The position numbers and the translations under genes are program-made. A stretch of DNA of 64,000 nucleotides from assembly GCF_023740735.1 (NCBI RefSeq), contig NZ_JAMRXH010000002.1, positions 124,001 to 188,000 of the forward strand, in the 5' to 3' direction. Within the stretch, counting starts at the first letter, position 1. Each line of letters starts with the position of its first letter. This DNA is from Nocardia sp. CDC159 (GTDB lineage Bacteria > Actinomycetota > Actinomycetes > Mycobacteriales > Mycobacteriaceae). Positions 1 to 8,604 of the stretch are shown in pieces. The notes beneath the pieces were generated by a model. That model searched no databases. It was not told the DNA's origin and saw only the letters and a list, made by a program, of their open reading frames with translations.

Positions 1-2
1 CG

Positions 3-1826
3 ACCGTGCGCGAGCTGCACGCGGAGCTGTCCGCCCAGGCGCTCGCGCTCGCCGCCCGCTTCGACGCGCGCAACGGCACCGATCATCAGACCGCCCTCGT
101 GCGCGCCGTACTCGACAGTGAACCGATCGTGGACCACCTGCCGCTGTCGGTCACCGCGCGGCATCGAGTGCGGCCGGTCGCCGTACCGGATGCCCCCTCG
201 GTCGCCGGGCTGACCGCCGCCGAGATCGTCGAGGCCGCCGAGCGGGCCGCCAACCGCTACGACATGGCGGCCGCCGAAGCGCTGGTGCGGCAACTCGATA
301 CGCCGGACGACCCCCGGCTGGCCGCGCGGGCGACGGTGCTGCGGGCCCGGGTGGCGCCGAATCCCCGGGTCGCGGAGGCGCTGTCGGCACGCGCCGCCGA
401 ACAGTTCGCCGCGCTCGGCGACGAGAACGGCCGCCAGGCCAACCTCGGTCGCCTCGGCATCTGGCTGTGCGAGCGCGGCGAGACCGAGGAGGGGTTGACC
501 CTGCTCCGCACCGCCCACGAGCATCTGAGCCGGCAGGACGACGCCGTCGAAAGACTCAGGGCCACCGTCCGGCTCGCGATCGGCCTGCGGGCCGCCGGTC
601 TGTTCGACGAGTCCCGGGCGACGTTCGGCAAGGCCGCCGATGCCGCGCGGGCCATCGGCGATCCAGAACTCATCGCCGATATCGCCATGCACCGCACCGG
701 CCTGCCGATCAGGAATTCCGACGAGCTGGCCGAGGCGATCGGTGCGGCGGAACTCGCACTCGCCCGCTATCGCGAGGTGGATATTCCAAGTCGGCTCGCG
801 TTCGCCGCCCACCGCCTGGCATTCCTGCACCGGGCTGGCGACGACGCCGAGGCGGCCCTCGATGCCGCGAGTCGGGCCCTGGCCGCCCTGCCCGCGCACG
901 AGCCGACGGCCGTGCGCTACGAAATGCACGCATTGCGCGGGGAATTGCTGATTCAGCTGGGCCGTTCGGCCGAGGCCGTCGGCGAACTGCTCACCGCCGT
1001 GGCCATCGGCACCGCGGACAGCATGCCGGATGTGCCGCTGCGCCAACGGGATCTGGCCGTCGCCTATGCCGAGATCGGGCAGTTGCTCGATGCCGCCGAC
1101 GTGGCCGAGGAGGCCATTGCCGGGCTGGACCGCATCGATCGCGCCGGGGCCGCGCAGCGCTGCCGGTTCCTGCTCGCCGCCGTGCATCGCGACCTCGGCG
1201 AGCTCGAACAGGCCCTCGCGGTCTACGACGAGATCATCGAATTCGAAGGAGCCGGTGGCGATCCCGCGGCCGAGGTCGAGGCCCTCGCCAACGCCGCGGA
1301 GATCCTCGATGCCCTCGATCACGATGCCCTTGCGGCACAGCGGTATCGACAGGCGGCCGAGGCCGCCCGCCGCGGCGGCGAGGCCGCCCGGCTGGTCCAC
1401 TGTCTGTCCAGCGCGGCGCTGTCCTGGCACTGGGCCCGGCGGCCGGAGGAGGCGGTCGCCGACCTCGACGCGGCGGAACGGGCCCTGCGCGAGCTGGCCG
1501 CCACCGAGGACGACACCGACCTGATCACCTGGCACCGAGCGCGGCTGAATCACAACGGAGCGCGCATCCTGCTCGCCGCCGGACGCATGGCGGCGGCGGC
1601 GGACCGAGCCGCCCTAGCCGCCAGGGATTTCCGCGCCGTCAATTCCCTCGGCAATGCCGCCCGCGCCGACCTCGTGCACGGGCGCGTCCTGCTCGATCTG
1701 GGCCGTCCCGACGAGGCCGTGCTCGTCCTCGGCAGGGCCCTGGCCGAAACCGACGAGGACGACCCGGTCCGCCGACCGCTCACCGATGCCCTCGACGCGG
1801 CTCAGCGCACCGGGAAATCGAAGTAG
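3..1826 (+). CDS. TPR-repeat protein, 5' end outside the window
   Basis: The reading frame is open from the first bases. A GTG at 6 is available, but the frame has no stop upstream and the N-terminus is probably missing. The roughly 600 visible residues are almost wholly Ala/Leu/Arg/Glu-rich helical pairs in 35-40 residue repeats, typical of tetratricopeptide repeats, which act as protein-protein interaction scaffolds. No enzymatic motif, signal peptide or membrane segment is visible. In actinobacteria such arrays often form the C-terminal part of large regulators (SARP, LuxR or NB-ARC types), so an upstream catalytic or DNA-binding domain is possible but unseen. The 3' end overlaps the convergent dipeptidase gene by 25 bp. 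Partner and function are unknown. Confidence 0.75.
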   Translation, partial: TVRELHAELSAQALALAARFDARNGTDHQTALVRAVLDSEPIVDHLPLSVTARHRVRPVAVPDAPSVAGLTAAEIVEAAERAANRYDMAAAEALVRQLDTPDDPRLAARATVLRARVAPNPRVAEALSARAAEQFAALGDENGRQANLGRLGIWLCERGETEEGLTLLRTAHEHLSRQDDAVERLRATVRLAIGLRAAGLFDESRATFGKAADAARAIGDPELIADIAMHRTGLPIRNSDELAEAIGAAELALARYREVDIPSRLAFAAHRLAFLHRAGDDAEAALDAASRALAALPAHEPTAVRYEMHALRGELLIQLGRSAEAVGELLTAVAIGTADSMPDVPLRQRDLAVAYAEIGQLLDAADVAEEAIAGLDRIDRAGAAQRCRFLLAAVHRDLGELEQALAVYDEIIEFEGAGGDPAAEVEALANAAEILDALDHDALAAQRYRQAAEAARRGGEAARLVHCLSSAALSWHWARRPEEAVADLDAAERALRELAATEDDTDLITWHRARLNHNGARILLAAGRMAAAADRAALAARDFRAVNSLGNAARADLVHGRVLLDLGRPDEAVLVLGRALAETDEDDPVRRPLTDALDAAQRTGKSK

Positions 1827-2575
1827 ATGTCGGGGAAGGGCTCGTCGCGCAGGGTGAAGTGCCACCACTCCTCGGGCAGATTCTCGAATCCATGGTCGGC
1901 CATGGCATCGCTCAGCAGCGCCCGCAGTCCCCGCTGGGTGCCGCCGACGGTCGGATTGGCGGTATGCGCGGCCGGATCGAAACAGTCGAAGCCGGTACCG
2001 AAGTCGAGGGAGTCGTCACCGAAGCGCTGGCCCGCGGGCAGGAAGCATTCCCGCAGCGAATCACCCGGGTGGTACTGCTCGCTCGCGGGCGCGGGCAGCG
2101 CCACGATCGTCACGTCGACCGTACTGCCCCGGGAGTGGCCGGATTTGGCGGCAATGTAGCCGTCGCGGAATAGATTTGCCTTGTCGACGCTGGGATAGAA
2201 TTCCTTTTTCATCTTCACATCGCCGAGATCGTTTGCCCAGGCGACGAATTGATCAACCGCCCGCTGCGGCCGATAGCAGTCGTAGGTCTTCAGCGACAGC
2301 CGCATCGGCGCCAGCTCGCGCTGCACCTCGGCGAGGGCCGCGGCCGCCCGGCGGGTCAGCAGGCATTTCGGCGCCTCGTAACCCGCGATCGGAGAACCGA
2401 TGAAGTTGTGCACACCGAAGTAGCGGGCATCCACCCGGATCGTCGGATCGACATCGGTGACGGAGACGAAGTCCGCCTCGCCCGGCGCGGGCCGCGCGGA
2501 TTCCCCGCAGCCCGTCAGTCCCGCCACACCGATCAGCAGCGCACCGGCACACCGCAGCATCCGAAATCGGGTCAT
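1802..2575 (-). CDS. VanX/DdpX-like D-alanyl-D-alanine dipeptidase lipoprotein
   Basis: Peptidase family M15D, a zinc enzyme that cleaves D-Ala-D-Ala. The metal and catalytic signatures are visible: SGHSRGSTVD (the SxHxxGxxxD motif) and, near the C-terminus, EEWWHF, which supplies the catalytic Glu and third zinc His. The N-terminus is a lipoprotein signal: basic MTRFRMLR, a hydrophobic stretch, then lipobox LTGC with Cys23, so the enzyme should be anchored on the outer face of the membrane. The ATG at 2575 is preferred to one nine codons upstream because it places the signal peptide correctly. No vanH, vanA or vanRS genes flank it. Peptidoglycan turnover or D-Ala-D-Ala salvage is therefore likelier than glycopeptide resistance. 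Confidence 0.85.
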   Translation of the reverse strand: MTRFRMLRCAGALLIGVAGLTGCGESARPAPGEADFVSVTDVDPTIRVDARYFGVHNFIGSPIAGYEAPKCLLTRRAAAALAEVQRELAPMRLSLKTYDCYRPQRAVDQFVAWANDLGDVKMKKEFYPSVDKANLFRDGYIAAKSGHSRGSTVDVTIVALPAPASEQYHPGDSLRECFLPAGQRFGDDSLDFGTGFDCFDPAAHTANPTVGGTQRGLRALLSDAMADHGFENLPEEWWHFTLRDEPFPDIYFDFPVR

Positions 2576-2660
2576 GGCAAGGATTGTGGCGCACGGCGGC
2601 ACCTGCCGCGACAGGTTCGAAGGCGGTCACCGGATGGCTCTCATCCATACTTCTAATTCA

Positions 2661-2697
2661 ATTACCCATTTGTAAAGTACCGTGCTAGCGTGGCCGC
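2661..2697 (+). promoter_or_regulatory. TetR-gene promoter with TTAC/GTAA operator, leaderless start
   Basis: An inverted TTAC-N6-GTAA pair (TTACCCATTTGTAA) lies just upstream of a -10-like TAGCGT (2686-2691). That box is followed by exactly 6 nt and then the GTG at 2698, the geometry of a leaderless actinobacterial transcript. The dyad sits where a -35 would be, consistent with autorepression by the TetR protein encoded downstream. Inferred from sequence only. Confidence 0.55.
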
Positions 2698-3318
2698 GTG
2701 CCCACACATCGAGCCCCCGACCCGGACGCCCGCGTCCGCGATGCCGAACGCACTCGGCGCGGCCTGCTGGAGGCGGCCTTCGACGAGTTCTCCACGCGCG
2801 GCTTCGCCGGGGCGCGGGTCGGCGACATCGCCGCCCGGGCAGGGGTGAACAAGCAGCTGATCACCTATTACTTCGGCGGGAAGGCCGGGCTGTACGAGGC
2901 GCTGCAGCGGCAGTGGCTGGACCGGGAGGCCGGGTTCGCCGATCCGGAGCTGCCGCTCGACGAGCTGACCGTGCGCTATTTGCGGCAGGTGCTGGCCGAT
3001 CCGCGCGGCATCCGGCTGGCGATCTGGCGGGCGCTGTCGGATGCGGCCCCGACGCCGCCCTCGACCACCGCGGACGATCTCGCCGATGCCGAAAAGCGCA
3101 GGGCCCGTGGCGAGATAGCCGCCGACCTCGACCCGGCCGCCGTCCGGCTGGCGATCATGGGCATGGTCGTCGCGCCGGTCCTGCTGCCGGACACCGCCCG
3201 CGAGCTGTTCGGCACGGAGCCGGGCACACCGGAATTCGAGCGACACTACGGAGAACAGTTGCGCCGCATCGTCGCCCGGTTCGCACACCCGAAAACCGAA
3301 CAAGGAGAAGACCAGTGA
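2698..3318 (+). CDS. TetR-family transcriptional regulator
   Basis: 206 aa, the usual TetR length. Residues about 18-65 form the N-terminal helix-turn-helix domain: RRGLLEAAFDEFSTRGF, then a recognition helix around GVNKQLITYYFGGKAGLYEAL. The C-terminal ligand domain is divergent, so the effector cannot be read. The GTG start at 2698 is supported by the leaderless promoter geometry. The gene overlaps the following NAD(P)-binding reductase by 4 bp (GTGA), so the two are one transcription unit, and a locally acting, probably autoregulated repressor controlling that reductase is the simplest reading. Confidence 0.9.
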   Translation: MPTHRAPDPDARVRDAERTRRGLLEAAFDEFSTRGFAGARVGDIAARAGVNKQLITYYFGGKAGLYEALQRQWLDREAGFADPELPLDELTVRYLRQVLADPRGIRLAIWRALSDAAPTPPSTTADDLADAEKRRARGEIAADLDPAAVRLAIMGMVVAPVLLPDTARELFGTEPGTPEFERHYGEQLRRIVARFAHPKTEQGEDQ

Positions 3319-4118
3319 CCTGTCTCGTCACCGGCGCCCGCGGCATTGTCGGCCGCACCGTCATCGATCGGCTGCGCGCCGCCGGAATTCCGGTGCGGGC
3401 GGCCAGTTCCCGGCCCGGCGACACCGCGCTGCCCGCCGAGGTCGAGGTGGTCGGGCTGGATCCGCAGCGCCCGGCCACCTACACCACCGCATTGGACGGC
3501 GTCGAGCGGGTGTTCATGTATGCCGCCGCCGAGGGCCTGGAGCATTTCATCGCCGCGGCGAAATCGGCCGGCGTGCGCCATATCGCGCTGCTGTCCTCGA
3601 TCGCCGCCGAGGCGCCCGGCAATCCCATCGGCGATCACCATCTCGGAGTCGAGCGGCCGCTGCGCGCGTCCGGCCTGCCCGTGACGATCCTGCGCCCCGG
3701 CGCCTTCGCCGCCAACGCCCGCATGTGGCAGGGCACGATCGGATCCGAACGCGTTGTCCGCCATCCGTTCCCGGACGTGCAGCAGAGCCCGATCCACGAG
3801 GCGGACCTCGCCGACGCGGCCGTGACCGCCCTGACCACCCCGGGACACGCGGACAGGATCTATCCGCTGACCGGCCCGCAATCGCTGTCCTTCCGGACAA
3901 TGGTCGAACTCCTCGCCGCGGCCGTCGGCGAACCGATCCGGCTCGAGCACATCACCTACGATCAGGCCGCCGAATTCGTCTACCGCCCGGTCCTCGAGCT
4001 CTGGTCCCGCGCGGGCACCGGCCCGGCACCGGTCGGCCCGACCGTCGAATCCGTCACCGGGAAGCCCGGCCGCACCTTCGCCGAATGGGCCGCCGACCAT
4101 GCGCGCGATTTCCGGTGA
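3315..4118 (+). CDS. NmrA-like NAD(P)-binding SDR (atypical)
   Basis: 267 aa atypical short-chain dehydrogenase. The N-terminal Rossmann fold shows VTGARGIVG (GxxGxxG), an Arg-rich second strand end suggesting NADP, and NmrA-like elements (VERVFMYAAAEG, RHIALLSS, ILRPGAF). The tyrosine/lysine catalytic pair of classical SDRs is not evident, as in NmrA/HSCARG sensors and quinone-reductase-like members. Start GTG 3315 is preceded by AAGGAG at 3302-3307 and overlaps the TetR stop. It resembles NAD(P)H:quinone oxidoreductase/QOR2-like proteins often paired with TetR regulators that answer electrophilic stress. Substrate unknown. Confidence 0.8.
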   Translation: MTCLVTGARGIVGRTVIDRLRAAGIPVRAASSRPGDTALPAEVEVVGLDPQRPATYTTALDGVERVFMYAAAEGLEHFIAAAKSAGVRHIALLSSIAAEAPGNPIGDHHLGVERPLRASGLPVTILRPGAFAANARMWQGTIGSERVVRHPFPDVQQSPIHEADLADAAVTALTTPGHADRIYPLTGPQSLSFRTMVELLAAAVGEPIRLEHITYDQAAEFVYRPVLELWSRAGTGPAPVGPTVESVTGKPGRTFAEWAADHARDFR

Positions 4119-4186
4119 CGTGAATTCGGCGAAAATCACGTCGGCAACCCATTGAATTTCGGCCCGGGCGACGGTTCGATCCAAAG

Positions 4187-4684
4187 ATGGATCGGGTCAC
4201 TTTCGAGGACTACCTCACCCGGCACAATGCCGGGGACTATCGCGGCCTGGCCGAGACCTATTTTCACGCCGAAATCGATATCGAGGTGTCCGGCGGCGTC
4301 GTCGCACACGGCCGCGACGCCGCCCTGACCTGGCTGGCGACGGCAGCCACCCAGGTGGCCTCCACCCTGTTCGCCTACGACCTCGAATTCGACCCGAACG
4401 GCCTGGAGGTCTGGGCCGACCTCTACGAATGGGCCGAGTCCCGCGACGCGGGCGAGTCTCCGTTCACCGGGCCGATGCACCCCGGCCAGATCCGGCTCAC
4501 CCCACTGCGCGCGCATTACATTCTGCGCGGCGGCCGCTTCGGCTGCATCGTCGTCGAAAGGGCCGACGGCCCGGTCGAAATCGACAAGCCGGACCCGACC
4601 GGCCGCGAGAACACATCGGTCACCGCGCCCGGATCCGCCCGCAGATGGTCCAGCGCCAGAAACACGGCCCGCACCGAGCCGTAA
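4187..4684 (+). CDS. SnoaL/NTF2-like fold protein
   Basis: 165 aa. The N-terminal 140 residues read as an NTF2/SnoaL-like cone: FEDYLTRHNAGDYRGLAETYF, then an extended beta region ending in LRAHYILRGGRFGCIVVER. Such domains serve as small isomerases, hydratases or ligand binders, and no specific catalytic Asp/His pair can be assigned. The last 25 residues are Arg/Ser-rich and look like read-through of DNA coding on the other strand, so the natural C-terminus may be poorly conserved. The ATG lies within a short dyad (CGATCC/GGATCG) and has no strong Shine-Dalgarno, so start confidence is moderate. Confidence 0.6.
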   Translation: MDRVTFEDYLTRHNAGDYRGLAETYFHAEIDIEVSGGVVAHGRDAALTWLATAATQVASTLFAYDLEFDPNGLEVWADLYEWAESRDAGESPFTGPMHPGQIRLTPLRAHYILRGGRFGCIVVERADGPVEIDKPDPTGRENTSVTAPGSARRWSSARNTARTEP

Positions 4685-4734
4685 CGATCGGTCAGCTCAT
4701 CGAGCAGACGATGCGTGGGAGTGAATGGGCTCAT
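4516..4734 (-). CDS. possible small protein overlapping the SnoaL-like gene
   Basis: 72 codons. The first 45 residues (MSPFTPTHRLLDELTDRYG and onwards) have a natural amphipathic helical composition, while the rest is the antisense of the SnoaL-like gene and looks non-native. The overlap with the plus-strand gene is 169 bp, too long for an ordinary convergent pair. Either this is a real short helical protein with a tail, or it is a decayed gene end. Function unknown. Confidence 0.3.
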   Translation of the reverse strand: MSPFTPTHRLLDELTDRYGSVRAVFLALDHLRADPGAVTDVFSRPVGSGLSISTGPSALSTTMQPKRPPRRM

Positions 4735-4811
4735 ACCGGCGGCCGTACCCGTTCATCCGGTTTGCTAACTTTTCGCTGCGGAAACAATTCCGCAACGGTC
4801 CGCATTGTCGG

Positions 4812-5423
4812 TCAGGTCGGATCCACGTCCAGGCCGAGCTGGGAGGCCATGGTGATCATCAATTCGAAGGCCTGGTCGACTCGGGCGCGTTCGCCGGTGG
4901 TGATGAGGTCGATCTGAAGGCCGCGGATCTGGGCTACAACGAATGTCGCCGCGGCGGCGGCGGTTTCGGGTGCGAAGCCGTAGCGGAGCAGGGATTCCTT
5001 GGTGAGGTCGATCCAGTTCCGGATCAGAGCGTCGGGCAGGGCGGTGTCGCGGGTACCGGAATAGCCCGCGGCGGCGGCCAATTCGAACAGCACGCGGAAT
5101 TGGCGCTGCTCCCGAGGTTGGCACAGGCGGTTCCAGACGGCGCGCAGCAGGTCGGCCCCATTGCTGGTCTCGCTCAGCGCCTCGGAGAGCAGGCGGGATT
5201 CGAAATCGACCCGGATGCGCTCGAGCACCTCGGCGATGAGCGCCTCCTTGGTCTCGAAATGCCGGATCAGCGTCGCATGGCTCACCCCCAGCGCCGTCGC
5301 CATCGGGCGCAGCGACAGCTCGCTCACCCCGTGGTCGAGCACGTACTCCGTCGCCGCCGCCAGCAGCTCGGGGCGACGATGCTGGTAGCGGAGCTTGCGG
5401 CCGTCGATTCTGGTCTCGGTCAT
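4812..5423 (-). CDS. TetR-family regulator divergent from the amidase
   Basis: About 203 aa. The HTH region (RPELLAAATEYVLDHGVSELSLRPMATALGVSHATLIRHFETKEALIAEVL, in two overlapping segments) is a standard TetR N-terminus; the C-terminus is ligand-specific and unassigned. The ATG at 5423 is preferred to the one at 5432 because a minus-strand TACGAT box (5431-5436) stands 7 nt upstream, giving a leaderless start. It faces away from the amidase at 5541. The amidase promoter and the promoter of the HD-domain gene share an element, so this regulator is the natural candidate to control both. Confidence 0.88.
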   Translation of the reverse strand: MTETRIDGRKLRYQHRRPELLAAATEYVLDHGVSELSLRPMATALGVSHATLIRHFETKEALIAEVLERIRVDFESRLLSEALSETSNGADLLRAVWNRLCQPREQRQFRVLFELAAAAGYSGTRDTALPDALIRNWIDLTKESLLRYGFAPETAAAAATFVVAQIRGLQIDLITTGERARVDQAFELMITMASQLGLDVDPT

Positions 5424-5475
5424 CGCAGCCATCGTAGCTGGTCAGCGACGCATTCCAGGTAGCCATACCGAACGG

Positions 5476-5503
5476 TTGACGAACCAATCGGAACTGCTAT
5501 TGT
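5476..5503 (+). promoter_or_regulatory. amidase promoter carrying the shared 28-bp element
   Basis: -35-like TTGACG (5476-5481), a 16-nt spacer AACCAATCGGAACTGC, then -10-like TATTGT (5498-5503), about 38 nt before the amidase ATG. Nearly the same spacer and boxes recur in reverse orientation at 7680-7707 before the HD-domain gene. The inner GGTT/AACC dyad is a plausible repressor half-site pair. Confidence 0.6.
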
Positions 5504-5540
5504 AGGTATTCCATCTCGGAGCACGACCCCTGGAGGGCCC

Positions 5541-7055
5541 ATGCGGTACGACGAATATCGGGCTCACGACGCGGTCGGGCTCGCGAAACTGGTCGCCGAC
5601 AAACAAGTGCACCCCACCGAACTGCTCGAGGCCGCGCTCGCGCGCTACGAACAGGTCGGCCCGGCCCTCAACGCGGTGAGCCTGCTCATGACCGATGTCG
5701 GCCGCACGCGCGCGGCAGGGCCCCTCACCGGCCCGTTCGCGGGGGTGCCGTTCCTCGTCAAGGACCTCCTCCAGGATTTCGCCGGATATCCGACCGCCTC
5801 CGGAACCCGCCCGCTGCAGGCGATTCCGGCCGAGAACCACAGCCTGCTGGTGCGCCGCTGGCTCGATGCCGGACTGGTGATCTTCGGTAAGACGACCACC
5901 CCCGAATTCGGCATCAAGGCCGTCACCGAGACCTCCACCTACGGCGCCACCCGCAATCCGTGGGATCCGCAGCGGACGCCGGGCGGCTCGTCGGGCGGCT
6001 CGGCCGCCGCGGTGGCCGCGGGCATCGTCCCGATCGCGGGCGGCAACGACGGCGGCGGTTCGATCCGCATCCCGGCGGCCTGGACCGGACTGTTCGGCCT
6101 CAAGCCCGGTCGCGGCCTGCTGCCGTGCGGCGGCGGTGGTGGCGACGTGCTGCACGGACTCGCGACCGAGGGGGTGCTCTCGCGCAGCGTCCGCGACACC
6201 GCCGCCATGCTCGACGTCCTCGCCGGTCCCGATCCCACGACGCGCTACTACCGGGAGGGCCCCGGCCACCGCTTCGCCGAGGCCGTCGGCCGGGCGCCCC
6301 GCCCGCTGCGCATCGCCGTCAACCACGAATCACCGCTGGGCACAGCGGTTCACGACGAGGCGGTGCGCGCGGTGGAACACACCGCGACGTTGTTGGAATC
6401 CCTGGGCCACCGGATCGATTACGCCGCACCGACATTCGACGGCCGCCAAGCGGCCCTGGACTTCACCACGGTCTGGACGGCCCATGCCGCCGCCGAGATC
6501 GCCGATGCCCGCCGCCGCACCGGCGCCTCGGCCCGCGATTTCGATTTCGACACCAGAATGCTCGCGGTCGCGGGCCGCTCGATCTCCGCACCCGAGCTGG
6601 TCGACGCATACGAGCGCTGGAACGACTACACCCGCGCCCTGGCCACGCTGCACGCCGACTACGACCTCCTGCTGACCCCCACCGTCGCCGAACCGGCCCT
6701 GCGCATCGGCCAGAACGAGCTGCCGCGCGCGGCCGAGCTGATCGTCGAGACGTTCGTGAGCCTGGGCGCGGGCCGATTGATCACGCGCAACCGGCTCTTC
6801 CGCGAATTCCTCTTCGCCAACATGGCCGCCGTGCCGTTCACCCCGTGGGCCAACATCACCGGATGCCCCGCCATCAGCGTCCCGCTGTATCGCACTCCGG
6901 ACGGCCTGCCGCTGGGCACCCAGTTCGTCGGCGCGCCCGGCAGCGAATACCTGCTGCTGCAACTCGCGGCGCAATTGGAGCAGGCTGCCCCGTGGGCTCA
7001 CCTCGAGCCGCCGGAACCTGCGAGCGCCGCCGCACCCGTTCCCGCTACTCGGTGA
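5541..7055 (+). CDS. amidase-signature family amidase
   Basis: 504 aa, the usual family length. It hydrolyses C-N bonds of amides through a Ser-cisSer-Lys triad. All three residues are visible with family spacing: Lys74 in FLVKDL, cis-Ser150 in the GGSSGGSAA loop, and nucleophile Ser174 in [10 protein letters not shown]. The Gly/Ser-rich signature runs about residues 140-190. No signal peptide, so cytoplasmic. The start has a good Shine-Dalgarno (GGAGG) 7-8 nt upstream. Substrate cannot be read: fatty amide, aryl amide or 6-aminohexanoate-dimer type are all possible. It is divergent from a TetR gene and overlaps the convergent HD-domain gene by 11 bp. Confidence 0.9.
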   Translation: MRYDEYRAHDAVGLAKLVADKQVHPTELLEAALARYEQVGPALNAVSLLMTDVGRTRAAGPLTGPFAGVPFLVKDLLQDFAGYPTASGTRPLQAIPAENHSLLVRRWLDAGLVIFGKTTTPEFGIKAVTETSTYGATRNPWDPQRTPGGSSGGSAAAVAAGIVPIAGGNDGGGSIRIPAAWTGLFGLKPGRGLLPCGGGGGDVLHGLATEGVLSRSVRDTAAMLDVLAGPDPTTRYYREGPGHRFAEAVGRAPRPLRIAVNHESPLGTAVHDEAVRAVEHTATLLESLGHRIDYAAPTFDGRQAALDFTTVWTAHAAAEIADARRRTGASARDFDFDTRMLAVAGRSISAPELVDAYERWNDYTRALATLHADYDLLLTPTVAEPALRIGQNELPRAAELIVETFVSLGAGRLITRNRLFREFLFANMAAVPFTPWANITGCPAISVPLYRTPDGLPLGTQFVGAPGSEYLLLQLAAQLEQAAPWAHLEPPEPASAAAPVPATR

Positions 7056-7647
7056 ACGGCGGGCTGCCCATGTCCTCGGGCATGTGACCGCCGTCGACCC
7101 ACCAGGCCACCCGCGAATGCGGCTTGCGCCGCGCCTGTTCGAAACACGCCCGGCGCAACCAGGTCCGGAAACCGAGCCGGGGCAGCGCAGTCACGACCGC
7201 ATCGATGAACCGGGGATCGAGCTGCTCGACGCGCCTCGCGTGGGTGTCCAGGCCGGTGCCCGCCCCGGTCAGCCGGATCTCGGGCCCACCCTGACGAATC
7301 AGTTCCGGATCCAGATGCCAGGCGATGGCGTCGCGGACGATGGCGATCCGGTTGCGCGAGAAGCCCCGCGATCGTAGGAATTCCACCGCTCCCGCCGCAC
7401 CCTCCAGCTCGAAGCCGTGTGGCCCGTCATATCGTTCGGTGAGACCGAGATCGTGTAGCACGGTGCAGATGTACAGCAGCTCACGATCCACCGTCTCGCC
7501 CCACACTTCGCCCAGCGCCCAGCCGAATTGGAAGGTGCGCAGGCTGTGGTTCACCAGCACCGGTGGCGCACAGGAGGCGAGCAGTTCGGTGACCGCATCG
7601 GCCATCTCGGTTTCGGGTCCAGCCACCAAGGATGTCCGTGCGGTCAC
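7045..7647 (-). CDS. HD-domain protein (cyanamide-hydratase/DJ-type phosphohydrolase-like)
   Basis: About 200 aa. The metal-binding HD motifs are present: VNHSLRTFQFG (first His), TVLHDLGL (the HD pair) and HGFELEGA (downstream His). Members of this shape include cyanamide hydratase-like and small-molecule phosphohydrolase enzymes; the substrate is unknown. GTG 7647 is chosen because GAAGGGAG stands about 7 nt upstream. A frame extends back to 7725, but its first 26 codons would cover the promoter element. Because its promoter matches that of the convergent amidase, the two may act in one nitrogen-compound (nitrile, amide or cyanamide) degradation step. That link is inference. Confidence 0.75.
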   Translation of the reverse strand: MTARTSLVAGPETEMADAVTELLASCAPPVLVNHSLRTFQFGWALGEVWGETVDRELLYICTVLHDLGLTERYDGPHGFELEGAAGAVEFLRSRGFSRNRIAIVRDAIAWHLDPELIRQGGPEIRLTGAGTGLDTHARRVEQLDPRFIDAVVTALPRLGFRTWLRRACFEQARRKPHSRVAWWVDGGHMPEDMGSPPFTE

Positions 7648-7679
7648 CGCGCTGCTCCCTTCGCCGTGGAACTGATACA

Positions 7680-7710
7680 AAAATAGCAGTTCCATTTGGT
7701 TACCCAAATG
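7680..7710 (-). promoter_or_regulatory. HD-gene promoter with the shared element and 18-bp dyad
   Basis: On the minus strand: TTGGGT (7702-7707), a 16-nt spacer AACCAAATGGAACTGC, then TATTTT (7680-7685). An almost perfect palindrome, CATTTGGTTACCCAAATG on the plus strand (7693-7710), covers the -35. Spacer, spacing and box positions match the amidase promoter at 5476-5503, arguing for one common regulator. Confidence 0.6.
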
Positions 7711-7867
7711 CCCGAGACCGATCATTTCGCGACATTCGGGCGGGCGGAGGTCGCGGCCGCCCGTATCCGAGGGTGGCGCTCCCCTCAGGATGAGGCGCGC
7801 CGGTAGGTATTCGGCGCTCGAGCGCTTCCGGTTGGGGCCGAATCCCCGACGGGGTCGGTTCGAAGAT

Positions 7868-7899
7868 CATCTACTATTTACGTACGTAGATAGTAGATG
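7868..7899. promoter_or_regulatory. 32-bp near-perfect palindrome, candidate operator
   Basis: Arms CATCTACTATTTACGT and ACGTAGATAGTAGATG meet at an ACGTACGT core, with a single mismatched pair. It ends 19 nt before the ATG of the secreted-protein gene at 7919 and overlaps the likely promoter, so a dimeric repressor binding here would block transcription. No regulator gene is adjacent that can be matched to it. Confidence 0.6.
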
Positions 7900-7918
7900 A
7901 ACTGGAGGCAACGACGCC

Positions 7919-8446
7919 ATGGCACGTACCGCACCATCCCGCATCCGGCGAACGATCTTCGCGCTGCCGCTGGCGACGGCGCTGACCACCGGTTTCGGGG
8001 TCGCGACGACCGAGGCCGCGGCGGCGGTCCCGAATTCCGGACCGGGTTGCCTGTGGGCGGGGACGGCGCATGCGCAGGGTGCCGAGATCGCGGCGGGCGG
8101 GCGACACTTCACCTGCGGTATCGACAAATTCCGCGCGCCGCACTGGTATCGCGGCGCGCCCACCACCCGGCCGAGCACGGTTGCCAATCCCGGCGCCCAC
8201 ACCGCACCCACCGGCCTGTTCAGCGCGGGGGCGCGCCAGCCCGGCACCAGCTACACCGATTACTGCTCCGGTGACCAACTGATCCCGGGTACCCAGGACA
8301 TCTACCAGGCCGTCCGCCACCGCGACGGCAACCTCTACTGGAAGGCCGTCGCCCCGATCTCGGAGTGGGCCTTCGACCCCGTCCAACCGCGCCCCGAGCC
8401 CACCTGGCGCACCTCGTCGCTGTGCCGCGACGGAAACCTGATGTGA
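7919..8446 (+). CDS. secreted protein of unknown function
   Basis: 175 aa. Residues 1-36 form a Sec-type signal peptide (basic RIRR, a hydrophobic core, Ala-rich cleavage region near AAAAVP). The mature protein has four cysteines (about positions 44, 64, 119 and 169), which could form two disulfides, and many Trp/Tyr/Gly residues. No family is recognised and no catalytic motif is visible. GGAGG lies 11 nt before the ATG. It is preceded by a strong palindromic operator candidate, so expression is probably conditional. It stands alone between the HD gene and the HypX-like gene. Confidence 0.7.
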   Translation: MARTAPSRIRRTIFALPLATALTTGFGVATTEAAAAVPNSGPGCLWAGTAHAQGAEIAAGGRHFTCGIDKFRAPHWYRGAPTTRPSTVANPGAHTAPTGLFSAGARQPGTSYTDYCSGDQLIPGTQDIYQAVRHRDGNLYWKAVAPISEWAFDPVQPRPEPTWRTSSLCRDGNLM

Positions 8447-8604
8447 CGGTCACTCTTCCGCTGGCCTTACCGGAAAGGTTGGGACAGAAGGGTTTTACAT
8501 ACCAAAAGTTTGATATTGCAAGTGGCGCAACGAGATGCGCGCGGTGCCGATTCGGGTTAGCTTCTCCCTCAGCTTTACACCGGACAACCGGATGAGGAGT
8601 CATA

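Noticed and set aside
1802..2575. Vancomycin-resistance vanX
   Set aside because: No vanH, vanA or vanRS neighbours; the protein is a lipoprotein, as in housekeeping M15D enzymes.
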